From positions 28,406-92,405 of the forward strand of contig NZ_RJVK01000006.1 of the NCBI RefSeq assembly GCF_003752135.1: a stretch of DNA of 64,000 nt, given 5' to 3'. Source of the stretch: Caminibacter pacificus (GTDB taxonomy: Bacteria > Campylobacterota > Campylobacteria > Campylobacterales > Nautiliaceae). The position numbers and the translations under genes are program-made. Below the pieces are notes generated by a model that was given only the letters and a program-made list of their open reading frames with translations, ran no database searches and was not told the DNA's origin. Below, piece by piece: positions 27,501 to 34,496 of the stretch (the first letter of the stretch is position 1; the number at the start of each line of letters is the position of its first letter).

Positions 27501-27880
27501 AGTGCATTTGCAAGAAGAGTGTTTTTAATTGTGTCTTTTTTTTGAGAAAATTGTGTTAAAAGTCTTGACTTTATTTCGTCATTTGTTAAAATTTTTCCAT
27601 CGGAGTTATCAAGCGGGAAGTAAATATCACAATCTACCCCGCTACCTCCAAAATCTGACGGGAAATATTTTTGGAGCTTTTTAGGAAGCTCCTTTCCTCT
27701 TATTAAACGATTCATATCAAGTTGGTGTTCTCTTTTTATTGCAAAAAGAATTTCATCTTCCAACTTTTTAGCCTCTTCTTTGTTTTTAGGCGTAATGTTG
27801 CTATATACCGCTACGGTTGATTCCGGTAGTTGTTGTTTTTCTACTTTATTTATTTCTTGTGCTTTAAAATAACTTGCCAT
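24536..27880 (-). CDS. giant helical protein of unknown function (1114 residues)
   Basis: First gene after operon promoter copy 2. Almost entirely helical and charged; several coiled-coil stretches (for example about residues 735-860). No signal peptide, no membrane segment, no Walker motif, and no HxH/HUH triad or Tyr cluster that would mark a classical relaxase. The N-terminal FPSDFGGSGVDCDIYFPLDN is the only Gly/Asp-rich non-helical part. Being co-transcribed with the coupling complex, it might be a divergent relaxase, a transferred protein or a scaffold. Confidence 0.65.
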   Translation of the reverse strand: MASYFKAQEINKVEKQQLPESTVAVYSNITPKNKEEAKKLEDEILFAIKREHQLDMNRLIRGKELPKKLQKYFPSDFGGSGVDCDIYFPLDNSDGKILTNDEIKSRLLTQFSQKKDTIKNTLLANALAYLSGTFKSKEEIENFISSVEQNPQKLEEFLQNFIENSDNAVYTDFLLRLYSKAQQIEKDYNKTFGKKYDIPNRKFNELYQKELEDIFGTSAITKDAIDDINEFVNLFKDSTYSINQILYQMRTNPQNFDEKALKLASSINSIKKGGVKESFFDLPISFALDSLERLKRYEVFKKEKAFAEEHALKMLDKIINKADLELNESILAFVPEIEKSKHIDRQGLKKIKKRILSAIEEYVKENDLDINPEDMFSAIRTELFKAKDILKKEFTSPNPELEANPFAWSFISSRETAAQNILKEAISLALLKQIDSKNKTYMYHQIFDEDTIKDIFKSIIDLKKEKLVEEDIIDFMNVYNAFSLAEKRDISQKELKNLLDLKIFEKNRLLLNPQDKKAFKDIVKHINEQNEQFNLSERYPNFTKTEVRQRVLMNNFLAEDANLKEQIAKKAGLYKLFGMSKALSEYKICSEKAQNPTNSLETPASMMRDCFERLSDNLLKEAEEYENQVFQVNSLGALNPFVAMMIISSVVKRQFSEDMRKQIYEVFIKSNDLASFVYEGKDTKDRIARESVVNADILGVDYTLIEKGSEDKFVEELQLKKILHDVKGAIDRQQTSLNAKVYMKFEDIANETLKKEAVDMFIKQTEEKVENIKYEMQELARIYNLLNSANYATTAQEKRKLLNEAKERYRNLENKELNTQDNDIIREIVKKYKELEKELKAIESGKKVLGIMDIASKDLDKMDYKEALALFKVNKAILKEVNQKMLDNLKRGLDNTLLERDKKQLIENLQALKLKIFTDEEFLKDSLIKEVREYDPLLAKNLDSSKSLVEIFNEANYKIQDNFMKEKLRKYIDAVKYSEVKGKNYKYLNNFLIANEEILKNNEEIFEQIKNDGDFFIRVQNSSNNMKSITFAKGLNAEILKNVTKAEEDMNLNELSEYVSLIKDKGITNIPKSFVDSIAQIYDNAKVKYEILKETQVEQYRYKNENTNSFTRGM

Positions 27881-27919
27881 AATATCCCCCTTATATGAAA
27901 TATTTGTCTTTCTGAGGGA

Positions 27920-27960
27920 TATTTTACAAATTTTTTCCCAAGTTCAATGAGGTGGTAAAG
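27920..27960 (-). promoter_or_regulatory. conserved transfer-operon promoter, copy 2
   Basis: Reverse strand CTTTACCACCTCATTGAACT, GGGAAAAAATTTG, TAAAAT (27925-27920), 40 bases before the ATG at 27880. It differs from copy 1 at a few places in the core; the upstream CTTTACCACCTC block is intact. Confidence 0.75.
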
Positions 27961-28010
27961 GAAAATTTTGAAAAATTTTAGAAGTTTTTAAGGAGAAAGG
28001 GAGGAGAAAA

Positions 28011-28547
28011 TTATCTAACTCTGTTAAATAGAGAAAAATCGCCGTTTTTATCTCTCATTGCGTGGAGAGGGTCTCTGATTTTTTTAACTTCATACTCCAC
28101 TTTGTCGAGTTTTTTGTTAAGTTCGGTGATGCTGTCTAAAATGAGCCTGTGTCCTCTTGCTGATGATTCTACTATTGATTTTGCCGCATCAGTTGAAGTG
28201 TCACCTACAATAGTTCCAATTGTATTCTCAAACCAATTTCTAAACACTTCGAATTTTTCTTCACTTGTAATTTTTTTCGGTAGCTCATCAAGAGCTTTTT
28301 TAACTTCGGCGTCGAGTTTTTTGTTTTGTTCTTTGATGAATTTACCAAGCAGCATTACCATTTCTTCGGCTAACTCTTTTACGAACTCTTTTGTTTTTTG
28401 TTGTTGTTCTTTTACCTCTTCAAGTTCGCTTTTGAGTTGTTTGTTTTCCTCTGCAAGTTCATCGAGCTTTTGGAGGATTTTTTGGTTAATTTTAAAAATT
28501 TCCTTGTTTTGTTTGTCGAGGATTTCTAAAGTTTCTTCATTACACAT
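28011..28547 (-). CDS. coiled-coil protein, separately promoted
   Basis: A 178-residue protein with a long coiled coil at about residues 8-75 (Glu, Lys, Gln, Leu heptads), then a linker and a C-terminal region ending RDPLHAMRDKNGDFSLFNRV. No enzyme motif. It is divergent from the zeta-like kinase gene, and both carry the AGAAAAGTT-type promoter. AAGGAG precedes the ATG. Function unknown; possible DNA-binding accessory or antitoxin-like partner. Confidence 0.6.
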   Translation of the reverse strand: MCNEETLEILDKQNKEIFKINQKILQKLDELAEENKQLKSELEEVKEQQQKTKEFVKELAEEMVMLLGKFIKEQNKKLDAEVKKALDELPKKITSEEKFEVFRNWFENTIGTIVGDTSTDAAKSIVESSARGHRLILDSITELNKKLDKVEYEVKKIRDPLHAMRDKNGDFSLFNRVR

Positions 28548-28581
28548 TTTTAACTCCTTAATAGTTAAAGATTATAAAAAA

Positions 28582-28601
28582 ATTATAAACAATACTTTTC
28601 T
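28582..28601 (-). promoter_or_regulatory. AGAAAAGTA-N5-TATAAT promoter
   Basis: Reverse strand AGAAAAGTA (28601-28593), spacer TTGTT, TATAAT (28587-28582), one base off the consensus; ATG at 28547. Confidence 0.65.
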
Positions 28602-28654
28602 AAAACAGATTATAAATCAAAAATAAAGCAAAAGTCAATAGTTTTTATAAAAAA

Positions 28655-28760
28655 ATTATATTTTTTTATAAGAAAATTATATTTTTTTATAATTCAGTAA
28701 TAAAAATTATAATAAAAAATTATATTTTTTTATACATTAATTATATTTTCTTATATTTTT
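28655..28760. repeat. AT-only 21-bp repeat cluster
   Basis: Units beginning ATTATATTTTTTTATA start at 28655, 28676, 28719 and 28740: exact 21-base steps within each pair. The same unit and step occur in the larger arrays at 60905-60988 and 62231-62548 flanking parA. Located between two divergent promoters. Confidence 0.65.
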
Positions 28761-28785
28761 ATTTTCTAAATTTCTCCGCCGGAAT

Positions 28786-28805
28786 AGAAAAGTTGTAAAT
28801 ACAAT
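28786..28805 (+). promoter_or_regulatory. AGAAAAGTT-N5-TACAAT promoter
   Basis: AGAAAAGTT 28786-28794, spacer GTAAA, TACAAT 28800-28805; ATG at 28827 with AAAGGAAA in front. Confidence 0.75.
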
Positions 28806-28826
28806 TAAAAAAACAAAGGAAAAATT

Positions 28827-29636
28827 ATGGATACTAATAAACTTTTTCAAGACATAGTGGAATTTTTTGTCGAATACAATACCACCAAAAACAAAATAGC
28901 CCTTTTTAAAGGTGGATTACCGGGAGCAGGAAAAAGCACTTCATTGCATTTTAAAGAGTTCTCCCACCTCAACCCCGTCATAATCGACGTTGATGAAATA
29001 AGAAAACTTCTTCCTAACTATACCGGGAAAAAAGAGGATTCCGCACAGACACAAAAAACCGCCGGATTACTTGCTTCAATGCTTAGAAACTACTGCATTG
29101 AAAACGGATACGACTATATGCTTGATAGTACCCTCTCAACCCCTCAAAACGTTGCCGTTGAGCTTAGTAAAGCTAAAAAAGCGGGATATAAAATATACGT
29201 TAAGTATTTATACGTTTCACTAAACGAATCACTTACGGGAGTACTGCTAAGATATTACCAAGCTCTACTAAAAGGAGAAACACCAAGATTTGTAGATTAC
29301 GAATATATAAAACAAAGATACAAATCACTCCCGGAAGCAATGGCGGAATGCATTAACTACGCAGATAACGTTCAAGTGTTAAATAGACGTGGAGAAGTAA
29401 TAATCGACATTAACAATTTAGTTCATACTGATAATACTGAATTCAAACAAAATATCTTCGTAGGTAAAGTAAATGAGTTAATTTTAAGATACGAAGAAAA
29501 TCCTCAATGGGACAAAGTTTTTGAACTTGCCGAAAAAGCTGGGGATTTGGTAACGGCTCTTGAATGGGCTAAAAGAAAAAAAGAAGACTTTGGAGTTTTA
29601 AACTCACACTCTCAAAAAAATTTACTAAAAATCTGA
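28827..29636 (+). CDS. zeta-toxin-like P-loop kinase
   Basis: A 269-residue protein. Walker A GGLPGAGKST at residues 29-38, then VIIDVDEIRKLLPNYTG (about 51-67, the substrate-side Asp/Arg of zeta kinases), and DYMLDSTLS near 95. Zeta toxins phosphorylate UDP-N-acetylglucosamine and normally come with a small epsilon antitoxin. No such gene adjoins it: upstream is a divergent coiled-coil gene, downstream a probable RNA. It may be a non-toxic family kinase or a toxin with an unusual antidote. Promoter of the plasmid-wide class. Confidence 0.8.
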   Translation: MDTNKLFQDIVEFFVEYNTTKNKIALFKGGLPGAGKSTSLHFKEFSHLNPVIIDVDEIRKLLPNYTGKKEDSAQTQKTAGLLASMLRNYCIENGYDYMLDSTLSTPQNVAVELSKAKKAGYKIYVKYLYVSLNESLTGVLLRYYQALLKGETPRFVDYEYIKQRYKSLPEAMAECINYADNVQVLNRRGEVIIDINNLVHTDNTEFKQNIFVGKVNELILRYEENPQWDKVFELAEKAGDLVTALEWAKRKKEDFGVLNSHSQKNLLKI

Positions 29637-29643
29637 AATTTTC

Positions 29644-29673
29644 TTGACTTGTTTTTTATTTCTGTGATATAAT
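29644..29673 (+). promoter_or_regulatory. sigma-70 promoter ahead of a structured non-coding segment
   Basis: TTGACT 29644-29649, 18 bases, TATAAT 29668-29673, just 8 bases after the kinase stop codon, with no open frame behind it. Confidence 0.65.
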
Positions 29674-29679
29674 TAAGCT

Positions 29680-29800
29680 CCAAAAGTACAAAACTTCCTT
29701 GAAGAAAATGCATTACACCGACGGGGGATTGTCCCTCTTATCTGCAAGAAAAAACTTTCTTTCTTGGAGATAAGAGGGTAACCCCTCTCCCAATTTTTTT
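29680..29800 (+). ncRNA. probable small structured RNA (about 120 nt)
   Basis: From the promoter at 29644 the transcript would carry a long hairpin: CCCTCTTATCT (29733-29743) pairs fully with AGATAAGAGGG (29768-29778), CAAGAAA with TTTCTTG inside it, and GGGG with CCCC outside it, then TTTTTTT at 29794-29800. No coding frame fits. The same hairpin may also end the kinase message. Antisense, antitoxin or regulatory RNA are all possible. Confidence 0.5.
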
Positions 29801-29809
29801 ACCCCTTTC

Positions 29810-30106
29810 TTAAAATTCTTGATAATCCATATCAATAAATATTTTATCTTTGCCGTTTGCTTTTCTTATAGGCATATAAAGGTATTTTCCATACCACATA
29901 GGTTTTTGAGAGAGGTTTTTAAGGGCAAATTTTACTCTCGTAAATGCTTGTTTTAAATTTATAGGCTGTCTTTCTATTACATATAAAAAAATATCGTGCG
30001 TGATGTCTTCTATAAGAATAGTCATATCTTTATAATCTAAAAATCTTTTTAAATGTGTAACTACGAAATCTACAGCACTTGCCCTACAATAAACATATAA
30101 CTGCAT
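29810..30106 (-). CDS. hypothetical protein under a duplicated promoter
   Basis: A 98-residue soluble protein (starts MQLYVYCRASAVDFVVTHLK), not recognised. It is read from the consensus promoter inside the left 102-bp inverted repeat: -10 at 30121-30126, so transcription would start about 8 bases before the ATG, leaving no room for a ribosome site. Expression may be leaderless, or translation may begin further in. The right copy of the same promoter drives an unrelated 70-residue gene. Confidence 0.55.
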   Translation of the reverse strand: MQLYVYCRASAVDFVVTHLKRFLDYKDMTILIEDITHDIFLYVIERQPINLKQAFTRVKFALKNLSQKPMWYGKYLYMPIRKANGKDKIFIDMDYQEF

Positions 30107-30113
30107 TTTTTCA

Positions 30114-30215
30114 TTTGCTTATTATATACTTAATGGGGATATTTGTCAAGGGTTTTAGATAGAGAAGTCAGGGAGAAAAAGGGGCTCCACCATTAACATA
30201 ATAAAATTTCTCTAC
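30114..30215. repeat. 102-bp perfect inverted repeat, left copy (contains promoter)
   Basis: Exact reverse complement of 60445-60546. It contains TTGACA (30149-30144), 17 bases, TATAAT (30126-30121) on the reverse strand, and a GGGGCTCCACCATTAAC stretch upstream of it. The two copies bracket the pilus/T4SS segment of about 30 kb. Confidence 0.9.
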
Positions 30216-30256
30216 ATTCTACATACTTATATGTAGAAAAATGTATAATTAAAAAA

Positions 30257-30511
30257 TCATAATAAGCTTTTTATTTCTTCGATTTTATTTCTAAAAATTT
30301 TAGGAAGTTCATAGAAGTTTTGAGTTTTGACACCCTTAAATGAAATATCTTTTGTAGTGGAATGGATTTGATGTTTTAAATCATTGAATTTACTAATTAT
30401 TTGAGGATTTTTAGTATTTTTAACTTTCTGAGAAAGATAAAACAACTCAGCTTTGAGCTTATAAAGTTCTTCTAAAACATTTTCATCTTTTGCTATCTTG
30501 ATTGATGACAT
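30257..30511 (-). CDS. small helical hypothetical protein
   Basis: An 84-residue Lys-rich helical protein (starts MSSIKIAKDENVLEELYKLK). Alone behind the partial operon promoter at 30541-30580. AAGGAAC precedes the ATG. A 7-bp hairpin (CTACATA/TATGTAG, 30218-30235) lies 22 bases after its stop. Function unknown. Confidence 0.55.
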   Translation of the reverse strand: MSSIKIAKDENVLEELYKLKAELFYLSQKVKNTKNPQIISKFNDLKHQIHSTTKDISFKGVKTQNFYELPKIFRNKIEEIKSLL

Positions 30512-30540
30512 TTATGTTCCTTTTAAAGTTTTATATAAAA

Positions 30541-30580
30541 ATAATACAAATTTTTCATAGCTTTTTAAAGGGGGTAAAGA
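30541..30580 (-). promoter_or_regulatory. conserved transfer-operon promoter, partial copy 5
   Basis: Reverse strand: CTTTACC, 17 unrelated bases, GAAAAATTTGTATTAT. Both end blocks match copies 1-4 at the same spacing, while the central TTGAACTCGGG core is replaced. ATG 30 bases on, at 30511. Confidence 0.5.
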
Positions 30581-30589
30581 AAAAAAATC

Positions 30590-30635
30590 CCGGGAATTTA
30601 TCGGGAAATTAACCGGGAATTTATCGGGAAATTAA
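30590..30635. repeat. two 23-bp direct repeats with four phased CGGGAA boxes
   Basis: Unit CCGGGAATTTATCGGGAAAT plus TAA, twice in tandem (30590-30612 and 30613-30635), giving CGGGAA every 11-12 bases. It overlaps the stop of the gene at 30632-30913. On the reverse strand it ends CCCGGGATTTTTTT, so it may also act as a terminator; the phasing suits an operator. Confidence 0.6.
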
Positions 30636-30913
30636 AAGAGAGTTATCATTTTAAATATTGCTGTATAATTTATAGCGCTTAAAATAAGCATTATAAAAAT
30701 CTCATATGCCTTATATGTATAAGTAGAATTATTTATAAATTTCTTAGATACGAAATATAATGTAATTACTACCTCTAATATAAAAAACGGATTTGCAATA
30801 TATAAAAATACTTTCGTATTAAAAACCAAAACGGAAAATATTCCAATTATTAAAAACGTAATAGCAGTAAATGTTAAAGCGATGTAGGTAAGCTCTTCGA
30901 AACTAATTTTCAT
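30632..30913 (-). CDS. small three-pass membrane protein
   Basis: ATG 30913 is chosen (AAAAAGGACG in front) over longer frames that run through a low-complexity leader. 93 residues, with hydrophobic segments at about 10-32, 36-56 and 70-88. Family unknown. The 264-base gap before it and the weak promoter at 30936 suggest a separate unit after the pilus operon. Confidence 0.55.
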   Translation of the reverse strand: MKISFEELTYIALTFTAITFLIIGIFSVLVFNTKVFLYIANPFFILEVVITLYFVSKKFINNSTYTYKAYEIFIMLILSAINYTAIFKMITLF

Positions 30914-30935
30914 TTTACGTCCTTTTTTTGTTGTT

Positions 30936-30955
30936 ATTTTAATAATATTTTTTCT
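30936..30955 (-). promoter_or_regulatory. degenerate AGAAAAGTT-class promoter
   Basis: Reverse strand AGAAAAAAT (30955-30947), five bases, TAAAAT (30941-30936), upstream of the ATG at 30913. Confidence 0.35.
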
Positions 30956-31133
30956 ACCTAATCGAAAAAATAGACAAATTTCTAAAAAAACGAAAAAAAG
31001 AAAAGAAAAAGGAGAAAAAGGCGAGGTGGGATATCGATGAAAAAAAAAATGCACTGATGACACAAATGACACAGAGGTGCGCTAATAAAAAAAGGTGCAT
31101 AATGTCAATAAAAACAGACATAATGAATTTATC

Positions 31134-31170
31134 GGAGCGGAGTTCAACTCCTCTCTCCTCTTTCCGCTCC
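31134..31170. promoter_or_regulatory. hairpin containing a GAGTTCAAC palindrome, after the pilus operon
   Basis: GGAGCGGA (31134-31141) pairs with TCCGCTCC (31163-31170); within it lies the 13-bp palindrome GGAGTTCAACTCC (31138-31150 region), sharing GAGTTCAAC with the core of the transfer-operon promoters. It lies just past the last pilus gene; terminator-like, but without a T-run on the reverse strand, so an operator or processing site is as likely. Confidence 0.4.
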
Positions 31171-31177
31171 AAGAAAA

Positions 31178-31894
31178 TTATAATTTTTTTTCATTGCTTT
31201 TTAAAGAGGGGGGTGAGGTTTTTTTTATTTTTTTTATATTTTTTGCAATCATTTTCCAGCTTTCTAAAATAACATATTTACTTGCCTCTTCAGTTTTGCC
31301 CTTTTCAAGTGCTTCGCTTGCAAGTTCTGCATAGTTTTTATCGCTATTTGCGAATTGAATCATTGTGTATCCGTTTAGATACACCCCTTCAATTGCTTCC
31401 TCGTCAAATTCCGGAATATATATAATTTCCGGATTGAGCTCATATTTGTTAAGAGTCTCAAAAATTTTTTTAAAATGGTGTTTTTCTCCCCTATTTAACA
31501 CTAATTTTAATTTACTTTCGAGATTATTGTCTTTTATAAAACTAAAAACTTCTTCACTTTTAAGTTGATGTTTAATCTTTTTATCTATTACTACACAAAC
31601 ATAATCAAAATAATTAAAAAAAGATTCAATATCATATTTTTGTAACTGCTCTTTAAACCATATATAGTATTCTTTTGATATTTCGACTAAAACGTTTTTA
31701 TGCCTTTTAGAGAAAATAAGAAACTCAAGTAGAGTTAAGAAGTCATTTTTTATATACTCAGCATTAAAAGGCTTATATGTATCAAAAGAAGAAGTAACAT
31801 TTAATATCTTAAATTCATCTTCTCCCGATAATAAGAACTCTTTTGCAAAAAAAGTCTTACCGCTTTCTTCCGGATAAAAGATTAATATTTTCAT
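31178..31894 (-). CDS. P-loop, ParA/StbB-like protein at the end of the pilus operon
   Basis: A 238-residue protein starting MKILIFYPEESGKTFFAKEF: a deviant Walker A (ESGKT, without the leading Gly), then a ParA-type pattern of hydrophobic strands (VLVEIS, YVCVVIDK, KLVLNRGEKHH) as in SIMIBI NTPases, where the VLNR segment would be the base-recognition loop. It could position the pilus or plasmid in the cell. It overlaps the preceding gene by 4 bases (ATGA). Confidence 0.5.
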   Translation of the reverse strand: MKILIFYPEESGKTFFAKEFLLSGEDEFKILNVTSSFDTYKPFNAEYIKNDFLTLLEFLIFSKRHKNVLVEISKEYYIWFKEQLQKYDIESFFNYFDYVCVVIDKKIKHQLKSEEVFSFIKDNNLESKLKLVLNRGEKHHFKKIFETLNKYELNPEIIYIPEFDEEAIEGVYLNGYTMIQFANSDKNYAELASEALEKGKTEEASKYVILESWKMIAKNIKKIKKTSPPSLKSNEKKL

Positions 31895-32319
31895 TTTTTA
31901 AACTCTTTTTCAAGTTCTTTTTCCTCTTCCGTAAGGATATGGTCTGCTTTTATAATCTCTTGTAAATAGTATTGAAAAATTTCCTCTTTACGTTTTGGAG
32001 AATTGATAATATATAATCTATCCGCAATAAATTCTTGAGAGTCTTTTTTATAAATTTCAAGTCTTTTTACATATCTTTTATGGATATAATTTTTAAGCAA
32101 ATTTAGTTCTTCAAGGTTTAATATTTTTTCTTTATTATCAAAATGATTTTGTAAAAAATCTTCTATAATTATCTGAGTTTCCGAAACCTCAACGTTTTTT
32201 ATCTTTTTATCGGCATATGTCGCCACCGCTAAGAGTTTAACGAAAAAATCAAGCCTTTCATCCTGTTTTAGTTCTTTTATAGGTAATTCCTTAAAATATT
32301 CAATAACTCTCTTAAGCAT
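31891..32319 (-). CDS. TerB-like helical protein in the pilus operon
   Basis: A 142-residue acidic helical protein. Two repeated elements, LLAVATYADKKIKNVEVSE and EIIKADHILTEEEKELEKEF, have the A-x-A-D-x-x-I-x-x-x-E pattern of TerB-like domains (tellurite-resistance/DUF533 fold). Its role in the pilus cluster is unknown. Coupled to the P-loop gene downstream. Confidence 0.45.
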   Translation of the reverse strand: MLKRVIEYFKELPIKELKQDERLDFFVKLLAVATYADKKIKNVEVSETQIIIEDFLQNHFDNKEKILNLEELNLLKNYIHKRYVKRLEIYKKDSQEFIADRLYIINSPKRKEEIFQYYLQEIIKADHILTEEEKELEKEFKK

Positions 32320-32328
32320 ATTTTCTCC

Positions 32329-33966
32329 TTATAAAATAATCTTTTTTTCTTTTAATTTAGTTTTAACTTCTTCCTCACTAAGATATTTCATCATCCCCTC
32401 TTCTATAAGATAATTAAAATTAAATAGCTTTTGAAAATCAGGAGCTCCGTTATCTCTAATGATTTTATAAGTTTCTAAATTGTTAAAATAGGCAATTTCA
32501 TATATAGGAACAACCTTTCTTTTTGACTTTCCTGTATGATTACATTCTTCGCACCCCTCTCCTCCGCAGTATTCGCAAACTTGAGGTATAAGCGATTGAA
32601 CTATAATGCCTTTAAGGGCATTAAGAATTTTTAAAGCTCCTCCTCCGCTTGCTTCTTTATTATCGGCGTTAAATAATCTTAACAATACGTCCCTTGCCGT
32701 TGATGCGTGAATTGTGGTATATGTAACGTGTCCTCTAAGCCCCATTTCGACAAAGTCTGATATTTCTTTGTCTCTAATTTCCGAAAACAATACAATATCA
32801 GGGTCGTGTCTTAACATCAATCTCATCGCTTTTTCTCTTGTAAGTTTATGTTTTTCATCTGCATTTTCCGTTATGCTGAGGTCATATTGAGGATAAGGCA
32901 TCTCAATTTCGATAGGATTTTCAATACTTAAAATTCTCTTTTTCTGTTTATACAAATCATTTAATATAGCGGTTAGTAGGGTTGTTTTACCCGAGTTTGT
33001 CGCACCCGCTACGATAATAAGTCCTTTTGGATGTGAGGTAATTTGTTCTATAAGCTCAATAGCTTCAGGAAGATACCCAAGTCCTTTTAAACCGAGTGAG
33101 GCAATTTCTTCTCTTGTTTTCAATCTTCTTATAGAAACCGAATCAACTAAATGAGGAGGGCAAGCCGCAAGCCCCATATTAACCCTAAAAGTCCTTTTAA
33201 TGATTCTACCTCTTTTATCACTAACATCGGTTTTAATAAGTCCCGTTGTTTCGGGCTCCCTTTCCATCAGCTCCTTATTCATCATAAGCTTTGCCTGCAT
33301 TAAAGCAGACTCTATTATTTCGGTTTTTATATTTCTTTGTAATACCTCAACTCCAGCCTCTTTACCGGCTGAAAGTCTTGCCGTAATTTGATATCTGTTA
33401 ATATCCTGAGCTTCAATGTGTAAGTCCGATATCCCCTCTTTCTCCATTAAGTTTAAAATATCTTTAAACTCAAAAACTTCCAGCCCTCCGCTTGTTTCGG
33501 TAATATTGTGAGAAAAATAGTAATTATAAAGTGAAGACGATATAAAAACAAAATCCTCAAATTCCTCCTTAAAAGAGACAATTTTAGGAAAAAAAAGGGC
33601 TATATATTTCTTTCCTGTCTCTTTATCTCTTAATATCATATATTCATCATCCGTTTTGATATCGACAATTTCATATTCTTCATTTAAAAAATCAATATCC
33701 TCAAGATACTTCTTATCTTTAAATTTTCTTCTAATAAACTCTTTGTGTAAAGGTTCATATCTTGAGAGGATATTTTTTAGTACCTGAATGTCGAAATTAT
33801 TTTCAAGAGAAATAAGCTCTCCAAGAGCTTGTCCTATAACGGAATTTTGCTCCGAGAGCTCTTTTGCTATTTCTTCTATCTCAGATAAAAACAATTTATC
33901 GTTTTGTGTAGATTGTGTATTATTATCTACTTTCTTAAAAGATAAGCGAAAATTTGGCAATTTCAT
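32329..33966 (-). CDS. type IV pilus assembly ATPase (GspE/PilB; R64 PilQ-like)
   Basis: A 545-residue secretion ATPase. Walker A GATNSGKTT at about 321-329; Asp box IENPIEIEMP; Walker B DPDIVLFSEIRDKE; His box GHVTYTTIHAST; zinc-binding CEYCGGEGCEEC near 462-475. It powers pilus extension at the cytoplasmic face. Overlaps the next upstream gene by 4 bases. Among plasmid systems the closest analogue is PilQ of the R64 thin pilus. Confidence 0.92.
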   Translation of the reverse strand: MKLPNFRLSFKKVDNNTQSTQNDKLFLSEIEEIAKELSEQNSVIGQALGELISLENNFDIQVLKNILSRYEPLHKEFIRRKFKDKKYLEDIDFLNEEYEIVDIKTDDEYMILRDKETGKKYIALFFPKIVSFKEEFEDFVFISSSLYNYYFSHNITETSGGLEVFEFKDILNLMEKEGISDLHIEAQDINRYQITARLSAGKEAGVEVLQRNIKTEIIESALMQAKLMMNKELMEREPETTGLIKTDVSDKRGRIIKRTFRVNMGLAACPPHLVDSVSIRRLKTREEIASLGLKGLGYLPEAIELIEQITSHPKGLIIVAGATNSGKTTLLTAILNDLYKQKKRILSIENPIEIEMPYPQYDLSITENADEKHKLTREKAMRLMLRHDPDIVLFSEIRDKEISDFVEMGLRGHVTYTTIHASTARDVLLRLFNADNKEASGGGALKILNALKGIIVQSLIPQVCEYCGGEGCEECNHTGKSKRKVVPIYEIAYFNNLETYKIIRDNGAPDFQKLFNFNYLIEEGMMKYLSEEEVKTKLKEKKIIL

Positions 33967-34496
33967 TTTTCTTCCTTATAAATGGAAATATAAAAAACGT
34001 TGTCTTTTACGATAATATTTTTTATTCCGTATTTGCTAATATTGAGTTTTTTAAATAAAAAAGGTAACACCGCTTTAATAATATATGCATCTTTTTTATT
34101 TTGAGTATCGTATTTCAGAATAATTACATTGAGGTACTTATTTGAATAATAAACATTATTAAAATCGGGTAGATAACTGATAATTCCCTGATTTTTCATA
34201 ACTTTTAAGAGTCCGTTTATTAACTGCTCTATCTTAAATATTTCCGGGTTTCTAAACTTTCCTCTTTGCATTCTGTCATAAACGGGTTTTATTTTGTCAT
34301 ACTCTTTTTTTAGATAATCATATTCTCTTTTTTGTTGCGAAAGTTTTTGTTTATAATAATTAATATCAATTCCCGGGCTTTCTTTTAAGTTTAGATAATA
34401 ATTTGTTACCCCCACAAATAACGATATTACAAAAAACAACAAAATTATTTTTATCTTATGTAGATAATAGTTTTTTTCCAAAAAACTCATTTTCAT
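33963..34496 (-). CDS. pilus inner-membrane accessory protein (PilO/GspM-like)
   Basis: A 177-residue bitopic protein: short cytoplasmic N terminus, membrane segment at about 14-34, coiled coil at about 45-75, then a small alpha/beta domain. This is the layout of PilO/GspM alignment-complex proteins. Overlaps neighbours at both ends by 4 bases, between the ATPase gene and a second accessory gene. Confidence 0.6.
   Translation of the reverse strand: MKMSFLEKNYYLHKIKIILLFFVISLFVGVTNYYLNLKESPGIDINYYKQKLSQQKREYDYLKKEYDKIKPVYDRMQRGKFRNPEIFKIEQLINGLLKVMKNQGIISYLPDFNNVYYSNKYLNVIILKYDTQNKKDAYIIKAVLPFLFKKLNISKYGIKNIIVKDNVFYISIYKEEK

Noticed and set aside
24536..27880. Classical relaxase call for the 1114-residue protein
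   Set aside because: No HUH triad, no catalytic Tyr cluster and no helicase motif; only its place suggests it.
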